In this document: positions 17,771 to 27,298 of the stretch, in pieces | How the letters are laid out: the number at the start of each line of letters is the position of its first letter | Numbering within the stretch: the first letter of the stretch is position 1 | NCBI GenBank assembly: GCA_022360015.1 | Contig: JAKSDQ010000250.1 | Location: 22,666-86,665, forward strand | Source of the DNA: Cytophagales bacterium | GTDB lineage: Bacteria > Bacteroidota > Bacteroidia > Cytophagales > Cyclobacteriaceae | Reading direction: 5' to 3' | DNA: 64,000 nucleotides | The notes under the pieces: generated by a model | What the model saw: the letters and a program-made list of their open reading frames with translations, nothing else | The model's database searches: none | Told to the model about the DNA's origin: nothing | Position numbers and translations under genes: made by a program

Positions 17771-19426
17771 ATGCAAACATTTGAGGAGTTGGGATTGTCG
17801 GGTGAGTTGATAGAGAGCCTTTCGAAGTCTTCCATCCTAAAACCTACAGAAATACAACGTTTGGTTATACCTGTTTTATTACAGAAGCAAACGGATTTAA
17901 TAGGATTAGCGCAAACAGGTACCGGCAAAACCGCAGCATTTGGCCTTCCGATGCTGGATTTGATTTTTACCGATGAACCTTTCACCCAAGGTGTCATACT
18001 AGCACCTACACGGGAACTGGCGCAGCAAATAGCCAGGAGCTTAAAAGATTTTGCTGCTTTGCGAAAAGATATTAACATCGAGGTGGTATACGGGGGTGCG
18101 CCCATCGTCAATCAAATTAAATCCATCAAGAAAACACCACCACATATTTTGGTTGCTACGCCGGGCAGGTTAAGAGACCTGTTAAAAAGGAAAGTGGTAC
18201 TTTTAGAAGCTGTACAAACATTCGTTTTGGATGAAGCAGACGAAATGCTCAACATGGGCTTCAAGGAAGAAATCTACGAGATATTGTCATACTCCGATCA
18301 GGAACGAAACATTTGGTTGTTTTCAGCCACCATGGCTGCTGATATCAGGGCTATCATTAAAGATTTCATGCACGAGCCGGTAGAGTTCTCTGTAAATTCC
18401 TCCCAAAAAATTAACCAGGACATCGACCATCAGGTGTGTGTCGTAAAATCAGTCGATAAACAAGCTGCGCTGGAGCGCTTTATTGATTTACTGCCCAACC
18501 TGTATGGAGTGGTGTTCTGCCGTACCAAAAGGGATACACAAAAACTGGCTGACAGCCTGAACAAATCCGGATACCGGGCCGACGCCCTGCATGGCGACCT
18601 GAATCAGAATCAGAGAGATACGGTCATGAAAAAATTCCGTAACCGCCAAACCAGCTTACTCATTGCGACCGACGTGGCGGCCAGGGGCATTGATGTAGAG
18701 GACCTGACCCACGTATTTCACTTTGCGCTTCCCGATGATATGGCTTTTTACACCCATCGGAGTGGCCGCACAGCCAGGGCCGGCAAAAAGGGTTTGTCAT
18801 TGTCTATAATGACTGCCGCAGAGGAAAGAAAACTAAGGGTATATGCAAAAAAGCTGAAATTTGATCTCAATAAAATCGAGGTACCGAGCCTGTCAGATGT
18901 CAAAAAACAAAGGATATTGGCGTGGCATGACGAATTAGAGAAAATAGAAACCTCACCGGCACTGGATGATCAGCTAAAAGCGTTATCTGTTCAGGTTATG
19001 AATCAAATGGGCCCTGAGGTATTTCTGGAGAAAGTAGTAAGTCTCGAGCTCAATAAACTCAGCAACCTGGAGGAAAAATCATTTGGAACCACCAGTACCC
19101 ATAGAACCGGCAAATCCAACAAGAAAAATAAGTTTGACAAAAAAAGTGATACCGGTGATTTAAATGGCTATCGGTTTTTTGTCAACATAGGTAAAATGGA
19201 CCAAACCAATAAAGCTGAGCTTTTGGAATTTCTTTGTGACGTAGGCAAGGTGGAAAAACACCACATTACCAATATTGCCATGGAAAAACGCTGTTCATAC
19301 TTTGATGTGGACCCATTAAAAGCCGGCACTTTCGCACAAAGGTTTAAGAATTTGCAAATTGACGGCAGAGAACTCAGAGTGAACCGGGATCAACAGAAAG
19401 ACCAGAAACGCAAACGCAAAAAATGA
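17771..19426 (+). CDS. DEAD-box RNA helicase with DbpA-type RNA-binding domain
   Basis: A 551-residue ATP-dependent RNA helicase. The Q motif FEELGLSGELIESL, motif I AQTGTGKTAAF, motif II DEAD (VLDEADEML), SAT and HRSGRTARAG are present in order over residues 1-370. A linker of about 90 residues leads to a C-terminal DbpA-like RNA-binding domain (GYRFFVNIGKMDQTNK to IDGRELRVNRD) and a basic tail. DbpA acts on 23S rRNA in ribosome assembly; the RNA target here is inferred. A consensus promoter lies just upstream. Confidence 0.94.
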   Translation: MQTFEELGLSGELIESLSKSSILKPTEIQRLVIPVLLQKQTDLIGLAQTGTGKTAAFGLPMLDLIFTDEPFTQGVILAPTRELAQQIARSLKDFAALRKDINIEVVYGGAPIVNQIKSIKKTPPHILVATPGRLRDLLKRKVVLLEAVQTFVLDEADEMLNMGFKEEIYEILSYSDQERNIWLFSATMAADIRAIIKDFMHEPVEFSVNSSQKINQDIDHQVCVVKSVDKQAALERFIDLLPNLYGVVFCRTKRDTQKLADSLNKSGYRADALHGDLNQNQRDTVMKKFRNRQTSLLIATDVAARGIDVEDLTHVFHFALPDDMAFYTHRSGRTARAGKKGLSLSIMTAAEERKLRVYAKKLKFDLNKIEVPSLSDVKKQRILAWHDELEKIETSPALDDQLKALSVQVMNQMGPEVFLEKVVSLELNKLSNLEEKSFGTTSTHRTGKSNKKNKFDKKSDTGDLNGYRFFVNIGKMDQTNKAELLEFLCDVGKVEKHHITNIAMEKRCSYFDVDPLKAGTFAQRFKNLQIDGRELRVNRDQQKDQKRKRKK

Positions 19427-19704
19427 GCTCTGCCGGTTGGTTTTCATTGATTAAAGTAATTCTGAAACATGGCCATTTTGCTATTCCAGCTTACGATTAC
19501 CAAAAGGCAAGGCAGAAAGAACTGGAAAAACCGGACTCATATACCCCTGTCGGTGCCATTCGGAAAGAAGCCGGTTTTAGACATAGCCAATCAATTTTGT
19601 CTTTACCCATCCTAGGACCTTTAACGGCATTTGCCAGCTACTACAAAACTCAGAGGACTTTGAGAACTTTGGCTATCCTGTCGACCTTTAAACCAAATCG
19701 ATAA
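19423..19704 (+). CDS. Small uncharacterised ORF coupled to the helicase gene
   Basis: A 93-residue frame whose ATG overlaps the helicase stop (ATGA), a layout compatible with translational coupling. No family is recognised and no signal peptide or clear domain is seen. It may be a chance frame. Confidence 0.25.
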   Translation: MSSAGWFSLIKVILKHGHFAIPAYDYQKARQKELEKPDSYTPVGAIRKEAGFRHSQSILSLPILGPLTAFASYYKTQRTLRTLAILSTFKPNR

Positions 19705-19808
19705 AGATGTCTGTTGCGCCTGTAAGATACCCAACCGATGGTAGATTTTTGATTCATAATCCCTAATTTTACTTTTCGAAACCCATGTGACATTTAGCAC
19801 CTTCTTTT

Positions 19809-20288
19809 ATGCCAAAATATCGCCTTTTAACCTTAGAAGAATTGCAGGAACTGGAAAAGGAGTTTGTAGAATACCTGGTCTTGAATGGTATCACTGCCGA
19901 TGATTGGGAAAAGATTAAAAAGGAAAACCCTTCCAGTGCCCGGCACATCATTGAATTGTTCAGCGATGTGGTTTTTGAAAGTATTATGAGGAAAGTTAAA
20001 TACCTTGAGCTAAGAACTGCCCATGAGGTGAAAGTTTTTCAGTGCCTGGAAAGTAAATTGGTGTTGGTGGCTATGCAATCGACTGTTGATCCGGATATCG
20101 ATTTTACGAATACAGCGTATATCAAAAATGCCATGAATAACCCCCCTCCGGGGCTAAAGGTTTACACCTCCGAAAAAACCTATGGCAAAGTCAGGGAAAT
20201 TGAGATTTTTGAAATGATCCGGGCCGGGGCCCTGATTACCGGGGATCAGTTATTTAAATCACTCTGTCTGGCGTTACCATCCCAATAA
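19809..20288 (+). CDS. DUF6495-like conserved hypothetical protein
   Basis: A 159-residue cytoplasmic protein starting MPKYRLLTLEELQELEKEFVEYLVLNGI, with ADDWEKIKKENP and a beta-rich C-terminal half. This pattern fits the Bacteroidota-specific DUF6495 family, whose function is unknown. A near-consensus promoter (TTTG-N18-TACTTTTC) lies about 32 bp upstream. Confidence 0.75.
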   Translation: MPKYRLLTLEELQELEKEFVEYLVLNGITADDWEKIKKENPSSARHIIELFSDVVFESIMRKVKYLELRTAHEVKVFQCLESKLVLVAMQSTVDPDIDFTNTAYIKNAMNNPPPGLKVYTSEKTYGKVREIEIFEMIRAGALITGDQLFKSLCLALPSQ

Positions 20289-20408
20289 CAAGCCACTATC
20301 CACCCAAACCGGTTTGATTTTAAATGAGACTCCGTTACCTTTAATAAGGCTTTAGAGCGATAATGCCACAAGTGGTAACAGTCAGTAAATGGTGTAAGTT
20401 CACGCAGT

Positions 20409-21122
20409 TCAGCCAAAGACCTCTTTCAGAATCCTGTCCTTCAAATTTTTGCTGAATGGTATGTTTGAATTATTGATAATTAGTGTATTGCCTTGAAGTG
20501 ATTCAACCTTTAATTTATTGATAATGTAGGATTTGTGTACACGCATAAACCTTGAATCCGGTAATGTTTTTTCCAGCCTTTTTAATGAATCCAGGCTGAT
20601 GATCTTTCCCTGTACGGTGTAAAATGTCACATACTCCCGAAGCCCCTGAATGAAATAAATATCTTCCAGTAAAACCCGGTAAATCTTTCTGTCGGCTTTT
20701 ACTACTATATGATCTGAGGCATCGTATTGAGCTGATTTTTCATTGATGGCAGCTTTACTTTTCAATGCCAGTAGTCCCCTGGCTTTGGCAACGGATTGAT
20801 AAAACCGGTCGAATTGAATAGGTTTCAATAAATAATCGACAACATCCAGTTTATAGCCTTCCAGGGCATAATCCGCGTAAGCGGTCGTAAGTATAATCAT
20901 AGGCCTGGTTTTGAGGGCGTTAATAAACTCCAGCCCTGTTAACTCGGGCATTTGGATATCGAGGAAAATCAGATGCACGGCCTGATCATGTAAAAAATCG
21001 AGGGCTTTAATGGGGTTGGCAAAAGTGCCAAGTAATTTTAAATGAGCCAACTGCCCTATATATTCTTTCATCAGAATCCGGGCCGGGTATTCATCATCTA
21101 TTACTACGCAGTTGATTGTCAT
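20409..21122 (-). CDS. LytTR-family response regulator
   Basis: A 237-residue two-component regulator. The receiver domain (about 1-120) has the DD pair near the start (VVIDDEYPA), the phospho-acceptor Asp in LIFLDIQMPELTG, and the conserved Lys in YLLKPI. The LytTR DNA-binding domain occupies about 140-235 with IYRVLLEDIYFIQGLREYVTF and FMRVHKSYIIN. It shares one base with the histidine kinase gene, so the two form a single signalling operon. Confidence 0.94.
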   Translation of the reverse strand: MTINCVVIDDEYPARILMKEYIGQLAHLKLLGTFANPIKALDFLHDQAVHLIFLDIQMPELTGLEFINALKTRPMIILTTAYADYALEGYKLDVVDYLLKPIQFDRFYQSVAKARGLLALKSKAAINEKSAQYDASDHIVVKADRKIYRVLLEDIYFIQGLREYVTFYTVQGKIISLDSLKRLEKTLPDSRFMRVHKSYIINKLKVESLQGNTLIINNSNIPFSKNLKDRILKEVFG

Positions 21123-22171
21123 CAGGTATGAACGATTAGATGAACATGAAATGATTTTTCCTCTTCTTCCATGGTAAGTTCATGCTTACCCGGGTACAAC
21201 AATTGTAGTCTCTTTTTGACATTGGAAAGGCCTATACCACCGGTCTGGTCTTTAACAAACGCACCATCCGGCTTGCTGTTACTTACCTGCAGATCTATTT
21301 TATTACCTTCGGAAAACAAACGGATGTCTATCCAGCCCTTTTCCGTATTTTCAATTTTGCTGTGCTTAAAGCTATTTTCTATAAAAGGGATAAACAGCAT
21401 AGGCTCCACTTCTGCACCATCATCGACATTTTTTAGATCTACTTGAATATTAGCCTGTCCTTCGATTTTCAGGGACTGAAACGATATGAAATTTACAATA
21501 TAATCAATTTCTTTTGCCAGGGGTACCTTTTTTTCATTACTTTCATATAAAACATATCTTAACATTTCAGAGAGTTTCATGATCATTTCCGGTGCTTTTG
21601 GAGAATTGGTGTAGGTGAGGGCGTAAATATTGTTGAGGGCGTTAAAGAGAAAGTGCGGGTTGGTTTGTGACTTCAGAAACTTCATCTCGGCCTCCAGGTT
21701 TTCACTCTTCAGTGTAATAGCCTGTTGCTTTCGTTGCTGGTTTTGTGTGTTCATCCAATAGGTACTGCTGATAAACAGGATAGCCATGGAGGAAGCCAGA
21801 CTGATGTATAATCCCCGGCCGAAAAAAAACCTGGCAAAGAAAGCCGGTTTTTTGAGTGGCCTGAATGTCAGGTTTTCGCGGATAGGTAGCCATTCATTGG
21901 AAAACCTGATCAGGTAAAATATACCTGCCAATATCAATATGACTACAATAAGGTATACTAAATATCGCCCTTTTTCGACGAGCTGTGGTAAAAGATAGTA
22001 GAAGTTAAGGTAAAAAAGCATGCTATGAATAAGTACGATCCTAAGACTGATCAATGCTGCAATATCAGGATTATTCACCTGTGAAAACCAATAAAAGGTA
22101 AGGAGGTAATAGCCCACCCAGAACAAGATGTGAAGCGCAATTTTTTTGAGTTTGAAAGCCGGCCCGATCAT
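21122..22171 (-). CDS. LytS-type sensor histidine kinase
   Basis: A 349-residue membrane kinase with four hydrophobic segments in the first 150 residues and no extracellular sensor domain. The His_kinase (PF06580) motif QTNPHFLFNALNNIYAL holds the phospho-accepting His, followed by an ATPase domain with FIPFIENSFKHS and GGIGLSNVKKRLQLLYPG. It partners the downstream LytTR regulator. The neighbours on the other side, a Spy-like protein and a TonB-receptor-like protein, are possible targets, which is inference. Confidence 0.93.
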   Translation of the reverse strand: MIGPAFKLKKIALHILFWVGYYLLTFYWFSQVNNPDIAALISLRIVLIHSMLFYLNFYYLLPQLVEKGRYLVYLIVVILILAGIFYLIRFSNEWLPIRENLTFRPLKKPAFFARFFFGRGLYISLASSMAILFISSTYWMNTQNQQRKQQAITLKSENLEAEMKFLKSQTNPHFLFNALNNIYALTYTNSPKAPEMIMKLSEMLRYVLYESNEKKVPLAKEIDYIVNFISFQSLKIEGQANIQVDLKNVDDGAEVEPMLFIPFIENSFKHSKIENTEKGWIDIRLFSEGNKIDLQVSNSKPDGAFVKDQTGGIGLSNVKKRLQLLYPGKHELTMEEEEKSFHVHLIVHT

Positions 22172-22440
22172 CGGATAAATTTAAGTACTTTTGCATGATT
22201 AAGATTCCTTTTTCAATGAAATGCCTCACTTTTTCAACCTATGGTGTTTTTCACTCAATCAGGTGGCCGGATTAAGGCAATCAGAGAATAAGACAGGCGT
22301 CAGTAGCGCTCGGTGATTGAACCGTGGTTTTTGTTGAAAAAACTGATCCATATATTGAATTTATTTTACCACGTTGGCAACAATCGCTATGTTTATTTAT
22401 TGAAAAGTTAAAAGTTGTAATATTTCCAATCTTTGGTGTT

Positions 22441-22839
22441 ATGAACAGTAAACATATATTTTCAGCCTTTATAACGGGCTGTCTGCTACTGTCTTTTGAC
22501 CTCCGGGCTCAGCCGGGAATCGACCCTGACGCCATGGTCAAAAAGGAAAACGAACGGATCTTTGCTGAAATCGACGGTTTAACCGACAAGCAAAAAGAGA
22601 AGGTAACCAAAATCAATGAGGATTTTGTAGCGGCTGTTAAGGATTTAATGGCTAACCGCAGCGGTGACCGGCAGGAAATGAGGGGACAAATGAGGGCTTT
22701 GAGGGACGAAAAGGAAAAAGCTATGCAAAATGTCTTCACAGGTGAACAATTCGAAAAGTACAAAACCCTGATGGCAGAAATCAGGGAAGAAAGGAGGGGA
22801 AGAAGAGAAGGCCGGGGGAGATCGGGTGGCCGGCGTTAG
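22441..22839 (+). CDS. Spy/CpxP-like small periplasmic protein
   Basis: A 132-residue protein with a signal peptide (KHIFSAFITGCLLLSFDLRAQ). The mature part is helical and highly charged, with LTDKQKEKVTKINEDF followed by a second helix, ending in an Arg/Gly-rich tail (REERRGRREGRGRSGGRR). This matches the pattern of Spy/CpxP-like envelope stress chaperones. The track start at 22324 is rejected because the signal peptide begins at this Met. Confidence 0.65.
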   Translation: MNSKHIFSAFITGCLLLSFDLRAQPGIDPDAMVKKENERIFAEIDGLTDKQKEKVTKINEDFVAAVKDLMANRSGDRQEMRGQMRALRDEKEKAMQNVFTGEQFEKYKTLMAEIREERRGRREGRGRSGGRR

Positions 22840-22936
22840 ATTTAAGCCAATATCGCCAATGTCCCGGGCTAAGACTTAAGACAAAGACATGGCGCAAACG
22901 TCCCCTGACTGTTGCACAACATTTTCGACAGAATTC

Positions 22937-23016
22937 TTTGTGCCTCTTTGTGTCTTGGTGCCTTTGTGGTTAACCATTCTTCACCACGGAGGCACCAAGA
23001 CACAAAGAGGCACAGA
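22937..23016. repeat. 80-bp hairpin repeat (34-bp inverted arms)
   Basis: Arms 22937-22970 and 22983-23016 are reverse complements with three mismatches around a 12-bp centre. The core reads GTGCCTCTTTGTGTCTTGG, a low-complexity 'cacaaagaggcac' style element known as a dispersed hairpin in many bacterial genomes. It separates the Spy-like gene from the outer membrane protein gene and could act as a terminator or REP-like element. Confidence 0.75.
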
Positions 23017-23149
23017 GGTTTTCGCCTGTAAAAAAAATACAAGCACATTCATAAGTTGTGCAACACGCACGAGACGCTACTATTGAAGGGATTCATCTTA
23101 TACGGTAAAATTTTAAGTTTTATGCGAACTGTTTGTAACCTATTGCGCA

Positions 23150-25984
23150 ATGATTAAAAACTGGTTAATCCTTCTGTTTTTCGGCCTTTTTTCTGCACAG
23201 GGCTATACGCAAAGCGGTTTTATATCAGGCAAAGTGACTGATAATGAGGATGAAGAGTCATTAGTTGGTGCTAATTTAATACTTGAAAAGGCAAGTGACA
23301 CTGCTGCCCGGTACTATGCCGTATCAGATGAATATGGAAATTTCAGGTTTAGTAGCCTGGACTCCGGTGATTATCTGCTTGAAATAAGTTACATAGGCTA
23401 TCAATCCTTGAAGCAAACGGTGAGCCTCGCGAGCGGGGGGAAGGATTTAGGTATCCTGACCTTAAAAAAAGACACGACACGGTTAAAAGAGGTAATTATT
23501 GAAGAGCAGGTAGTCCCTGTACGCATGAAAGGCGATACCACGCAATTTGATGCCAAAGCATACAAAACGAACCCGGACGCCAACGCTGAGGATCTGATTG
23601 CCAAAATGCCAGGAATCATTGTTGAAAACGGTACCGTACAGGCGCAGGGTGAAAATGTGCAAAGGGTATTGGTCGATGGACGGGAGTTTTTTGGTGATGA
23701 CCCAAACCTCGCCCTGAAAAACCTGCCTGCCGAGGTAATTGACAAGATTGAAGTTTTTGACCAGATGAGTGAGCAAGCCCGGTTTTCGGGGTTTGATGAT
23801 GGGCAAACAACCAAAACCATCAATATTGTTACAAAAGTTGAAACCAGAAATGGTGTTTTCGGACAGGTTTATGCCGGGGGAGGTACCAACGAAAGGTATA
23901 AATCGGGAGGAAACATTAACCGGTTCGATAATGAGCAAAGACTTTCCGTCCTTGGCCTTGCCAACAATGTGAATCAGCAAAACTTTTCTAATGAAGATTT
24001 GCTGGGCGTTTTAAACAGTGGAGGAAACAGGAGGAGAAGGGTTGGAGGAGGACGGGGACAACCGGGCAGAAGTGGAGGGGGAGGCCGTTCATTTCGTGGT
24101 GGCAATAATGCTGATAACTTTTTAGTAGGTCAGCAAAACGGCATTACTACTGCTAACTCTATTGGTATCAACTACATGGATCAATGGGGTAAAAAATTAA
24201 GTTTTACCGGCAGTTATTTTTTTAATAAATCTGATAACACCGCTATTGAACAGCTTTCCCGGGAAACTTTTTTGACAAAAGGTAACAGCCAGTTTTATGA
24301 TGAAAACAACCAAAATGAGACATTGAACCTGAATCATCGCCTGAATCTCCGGATGGAATATCAAATTGATCCATATAATTCGATCATTTTCATGCCCGGA
24401 ATTAGTTTTCAGGACAATGAAGCCACCTCCAATTTTATTGGCGAAAACTCCTCTTGCACCCATGAACCCATCAGCCAAACCAATGATCTGGCTGTGAGAG
24501 ATAAATCTGGCTACAATATCAACAGCAATCTGCTCTACCGCCACCGGTTCAAAAAGCGTGGCAGGACATTTTCGGCAAACTTCCGCACCCAATTCAACGA
24601 AAGTGACGGTACCGATCGGTTAAATGCGCTCAATGCGTTCTTTAACCCCGGTGGTTTGCAAAACGACAGCATTAATCAGCAGACATTGACCGACGTTAAT
24701 GGTTATACCCTGGCCACCAACCTGGTGTATACTGAACCTATTGCAGGTAAACTACAGTTGCAATTATCTTACAATGGTAGTTACTCTGAGAATATATCTG
24801 ACAGAAAGACCTATCATCTCCCGAGTCAGATCAGTGAGGTTAACCTCCTGGACTCTGCCCTGTCCAATGAGTTTGAGAATGATTACATGACGCATAGCGT
24901 AGGAACCGGATTAATGTTAAGAACCGACAAGATGATTTTGCGGGGAAGCATCTCCTACCAATCGGCGATTTTACAAAATGATCAGCTTTTTCCTGAAATA
25001 GCCTCTTTGGACAGGAACTTTAACAACGTGTTGCCAAGGTTGATGATCAGGTACAATATTTCCAGCAATAAAAACCTGAGGATTTTTTACAGGACACAAA
25101 TCAACGTGCCATCGGTGAATCAATTACAGCATGTTATCGATAACTCCAACCCCTTATCTATTACTGCCGGCAATAAAGCGCTGCGACAGGACTACTCCCA
25201 TACTTTTATCACCAGGTATTCACACACTCACACAGAAAAATCCCGGAGCTTTTTCGCCTTTTTCATGTTGCGAAACACCAATAACTACATTGCCAGCAAC
25301 ACATTTACAGCGCCGTCCGATACGATCTTGCAGGATGGTATTATCTTGAATCAAGGGTCACAATTCACACAACCGGTAAATCTGAACGGTTACTGGAATC
25401 TCCGGAGCTTTGTTTCCTACGGAGTGCCTAGTGGATGGTTGCAATCAAATCTAAACTTCAACACAGGCATCACCTATAACAGGATTCCCGGAATCATCAA
25501 CGAGGCAAAAAATATTTCCAAAACCCTGAACCTGAGCCAGGGGGTGGTATTGGGAAGTAACATCAGCCAGCAGGTGGATTTTACAGTATCTTACACTGCA
25601 AATTACAATATTGTCAATAACTCTGTGCAGCCGGATCTTAACAATAACTACTTTCTGCATACTTCGGGGGTAAAGTTCAACTGGATTTTTTGGAAAGGAA
25701 TTAACTTAAGAAATGAACTGAGCCATCAATTGTACCGTGGTCTTTCCGATGAATTTAATGATGATTTTTTGCTGTGGAATGTAAGCCTGGGCAAAAAACT
25801 ATTTAAAAACCAAAGGGGAGAAATCAGGGCCACGGTATTTGATTTGTTGGATCAAAATATCAGCATTTCACGCACCGTAACAGAAAGCTACGTGGAAGAT
25901 TTGGACACACAAGTATTGCGACAATACTTCATGTTATCGTTTATTTATAATATCAGGGAATTTAAGTCATCTGTTGAGAACTAA
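23150..25984 (+). CDS. TonB-receptor-like outer membrane beta-barrel protein
   Basis: A 944-residue outer membrane protein: signal peptide (ILLFFGLFSAQGYTQS), a CarboxypepD_reg-like domain at about 23-108 (GFISGKVTDNEDEESLVGAN), a plug-like domain (NAEDLIAKMPGIIVENG, VLVDGREFFGDDP), then a long barrel of the OMP_b-brl_3 type. A Gly/Arg-rich loop (RRRRVGGGRGQPGRSGGGGR) around 290-315 recalls the Arg/Gly tail of the Spy-like protein upstream. It does not look like SusC, and no SusD partner is present. The substrate is unknown. Confidence 0.88.
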   Translation: MIKNWLILLFFGLFSAQGYTQSGFISGKVTDNEDEESLVGANLILEKASDTAARYYAVSDEYGNFRFSSLDSGDYLLEISYIGYQSLKQTVSLASGGKDLGILTLKKDTTRLKEVIIEEQVVPVRMKGDTTQFDAKAYKTNPDANAEDLIAKMPGIIVENGTVQAQGENVQRVLVDGREFFGDDPNLALKNLPAEVIDKIEVFDQMSEQARFSGFDDGQTTKTINIVTKVETRNGVFGQVYAGGGTNERYKSGGNINRFDNEQRLSVLGLANNVNQQNFSNEDLLGVLNSGGNRRRRVGGGRGQPGRSGGGGRSFRGGNNADNFLVGQQNGITTANSIGINYMDQWGKKLSFTGSYFFNKSDNTAIEQLSRETFLTKGNSQFYDENNQNETLNLNHRLNLRMEYQIDPYNSIIFMPGISFQDNEATSNFIGENSSCTHEPISQTNDLAVRDKSGYNINSNLLYRHRFKKRGRTFSANFRTQFNESDGTDRLNALNAFFNPGGLQNDSINQQTLTDVNGYTLATNLVYTEPIAGKLQLQLSYNGSYSENISDRKTYHLPSQISEVNLLDSALSNEFENDYMTHSVGTGLMLRTDKMILRGSISYQSAILQNDQLFPEIASLDRNFNNVLPRLMIRYNISSNKNLRIFYRTQINVPSVNQLQHVIDNSNPLSITAGNKALRQDYSHTFITRYSHTHTEKSRSFFAFFMLRNTNNYIASNTFTAPSDTILQDGIILNQGSQFTQPVNLNGYWNLRSFVSYGVPSGWLQSNLNFNTGITYNRIPGIINEAKNISKTLNLSQGVVLGSNISQQVDFTVSYTANYNIVNNSVQPDLNNNYFLHTSGVKFNWIFWKGINLRNELSHQLYRGLSDEFNDDFLLWNVSLGKKLFKNQRGEIRATVFDLLDQNISISRTVTESYVEDLDTQVLRQYFMLSFIYNIREFKSSVEN

Positions 25985-26053
25985 TTAGTGCTTAAATACA
26001 TTGCATTAAAGTCAATGGCTTATGATAATGAAAGGATTATATTTAATTGGTTA

Positions 26054-26084
26054 ACAAAAGCGGGCTTCAGGGTTCCGCTTTTGT
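26054..26084. terminator. Bidirectional terminator between convergent genes
   Basis: ACAAAAGCGG / CCGCTTTTGT form a perfect 10-bp stem with an 11-nt loop, between the outer membrane protein gene (plus) and the sulfotransferase gene (minus). A/T tracts lie on both sides of the stem. Confidence 0.75.
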
Positions 26085-26123
26085 ATTTTGGCACTTTGGC
26101 AGCCATTGAAATGGTTGGGCCGG

Positions 26124-26861
26124 TTAATGGGCTTCAGGTAACACATAGTTGAAGTTTTTGGCACCCTGACCAATAAATGGCAGAATACTGGCAACATCAG
26201 CCTCACTCAGGTTTTCCTTCCATCTTCCCACTTTTTTGGCATGGTCTTTCCTGGAGTAAGGCTTTGAGCATTCGGCTTCTACAAATCTTTCATTATTTTC
26301 GTCCTGGATCCGGTTTGCCCATTGCATTACAGGAGCCTTATATTGCTGAAAATCAATGTTTGCCAGCTTACAGACGCTTTTGGCAGTGGCTAATGGATCG
26401 TATATCATATCTTCAAAAGTATTGATGATAACCCTGTCCATAACCTGCTCATAGCCATTGGTGTTAATGAAATTCCAGTGGTAGGCACATTTTTCCAGCA
26501 ATGGCCTCGACATCCGCGCTTTCCAGTCCCCGGGCCTTGGGTGATGGCCCCAGTTGTTGGCAATGCCAACACGCAATGAACTGATAGCATCGAGTGGATG
26601 TCTTACCTGCCAGAAGAGCAGATGGTTTTCGGGAAATAGCTGATAAAATTTTTTCAGATCGAAAGAAAGTCCGTCAAAAAAATCATTTTCATCATCCTGC
26701 ACCGGCACCTTTATGGCAACTGGTGTGGAATAATCGATGGTTTCTAAAGCAGAAAACCGTGGCTCACTATAATAGGTATAGTGGGGGAGGTGATCAAAAA
26801 ACTCCCCAAATATGGAGGTGCCACTACGCCCACACCCCAGAATACATATATGCTTACTCAA
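26124..26861 (-). CDS. Sulfotransferase-family protein
   Basis: A 245-residue PAPS-dependent sulfotransferase-like protein. The 5'-phosphosulfate loop reads ILGCGRSGTSIFGEFF at residues 6-21, and the 3'-phosphate motif is WQVRHPLDAISSLRVG. It could transfer sulfate to a glycan or lipid. It is a single gene with no clear operon partners. Confidence 0.85.
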   Translation of the reverse strand: MSKHICILGCGRSGTSIFGEFFDHLPHYTYYSEPRFSALETIDYSTPVAIKVPVQDDENDFFDGLSFDLKKFYQLFPENHLLFWQVRHPLDAISSLRVGIANNWGHHPRPGDWKARMSRPLLEKCAYHWNFINTNGYEQVMDRVIINTFEDMIYDPLATAKSVCKLANIDFQQYKAPVMQWANRIQDENNERFVEAECSKPYSRKDHAKKVGRWKENLSEADVASILPFIGQGAKNFNYVLPEAH

Positions 26862-27298
26862 AATGGCAGTTTAAAGGTTTTATATAAAATATAAAGATAA
26901 AAAATTATTTTCAGCCAAAAAATAAGCATCCGTGACACTCACGGATGCTATTTCACGAAATACAAAACCAAAATGCATTTGCATTTCCAAACCTGGATTG
27001 CGAATACTTAAAAAACGGAAATTTTTTCCGGCAAGTTCTCACAAAATCATAACATTTATGTCGACAGGCGACAAATGGTATAAAGTTCAGATCTTTTTAG
27101 CTTTATTAGGAGCCATAGCATGGCCCCAAGCCCTACGATGACTGAGAGTCGGTTTTGTAATAGTGCAAAATCCATGTATTAATAATCCGTCCCCGGTATA
27201 TTAAGTCTTCATTAATATTTTTCACCGTGGGTTGATGCTAAAATAATTATTGGGGATATTTAACTATACAAAGCGCTTGTTTTAATAAACTTTATGTT
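26862..27298. other. Intergenic region, no gene seen
   Basis: About 440 bp between the sulfotransferase (minus) and PhoD-like (plus) genes. Small frames here have no protein-like character. It must hold the divergent promoters, but none matches the consensus well. Confidence 0.4.

Noticed and set aside
22324-22440. Upstream extension of the Spy-like gene
   Set aside because: The signal peptide begins at 22441; the extension would place it internally.
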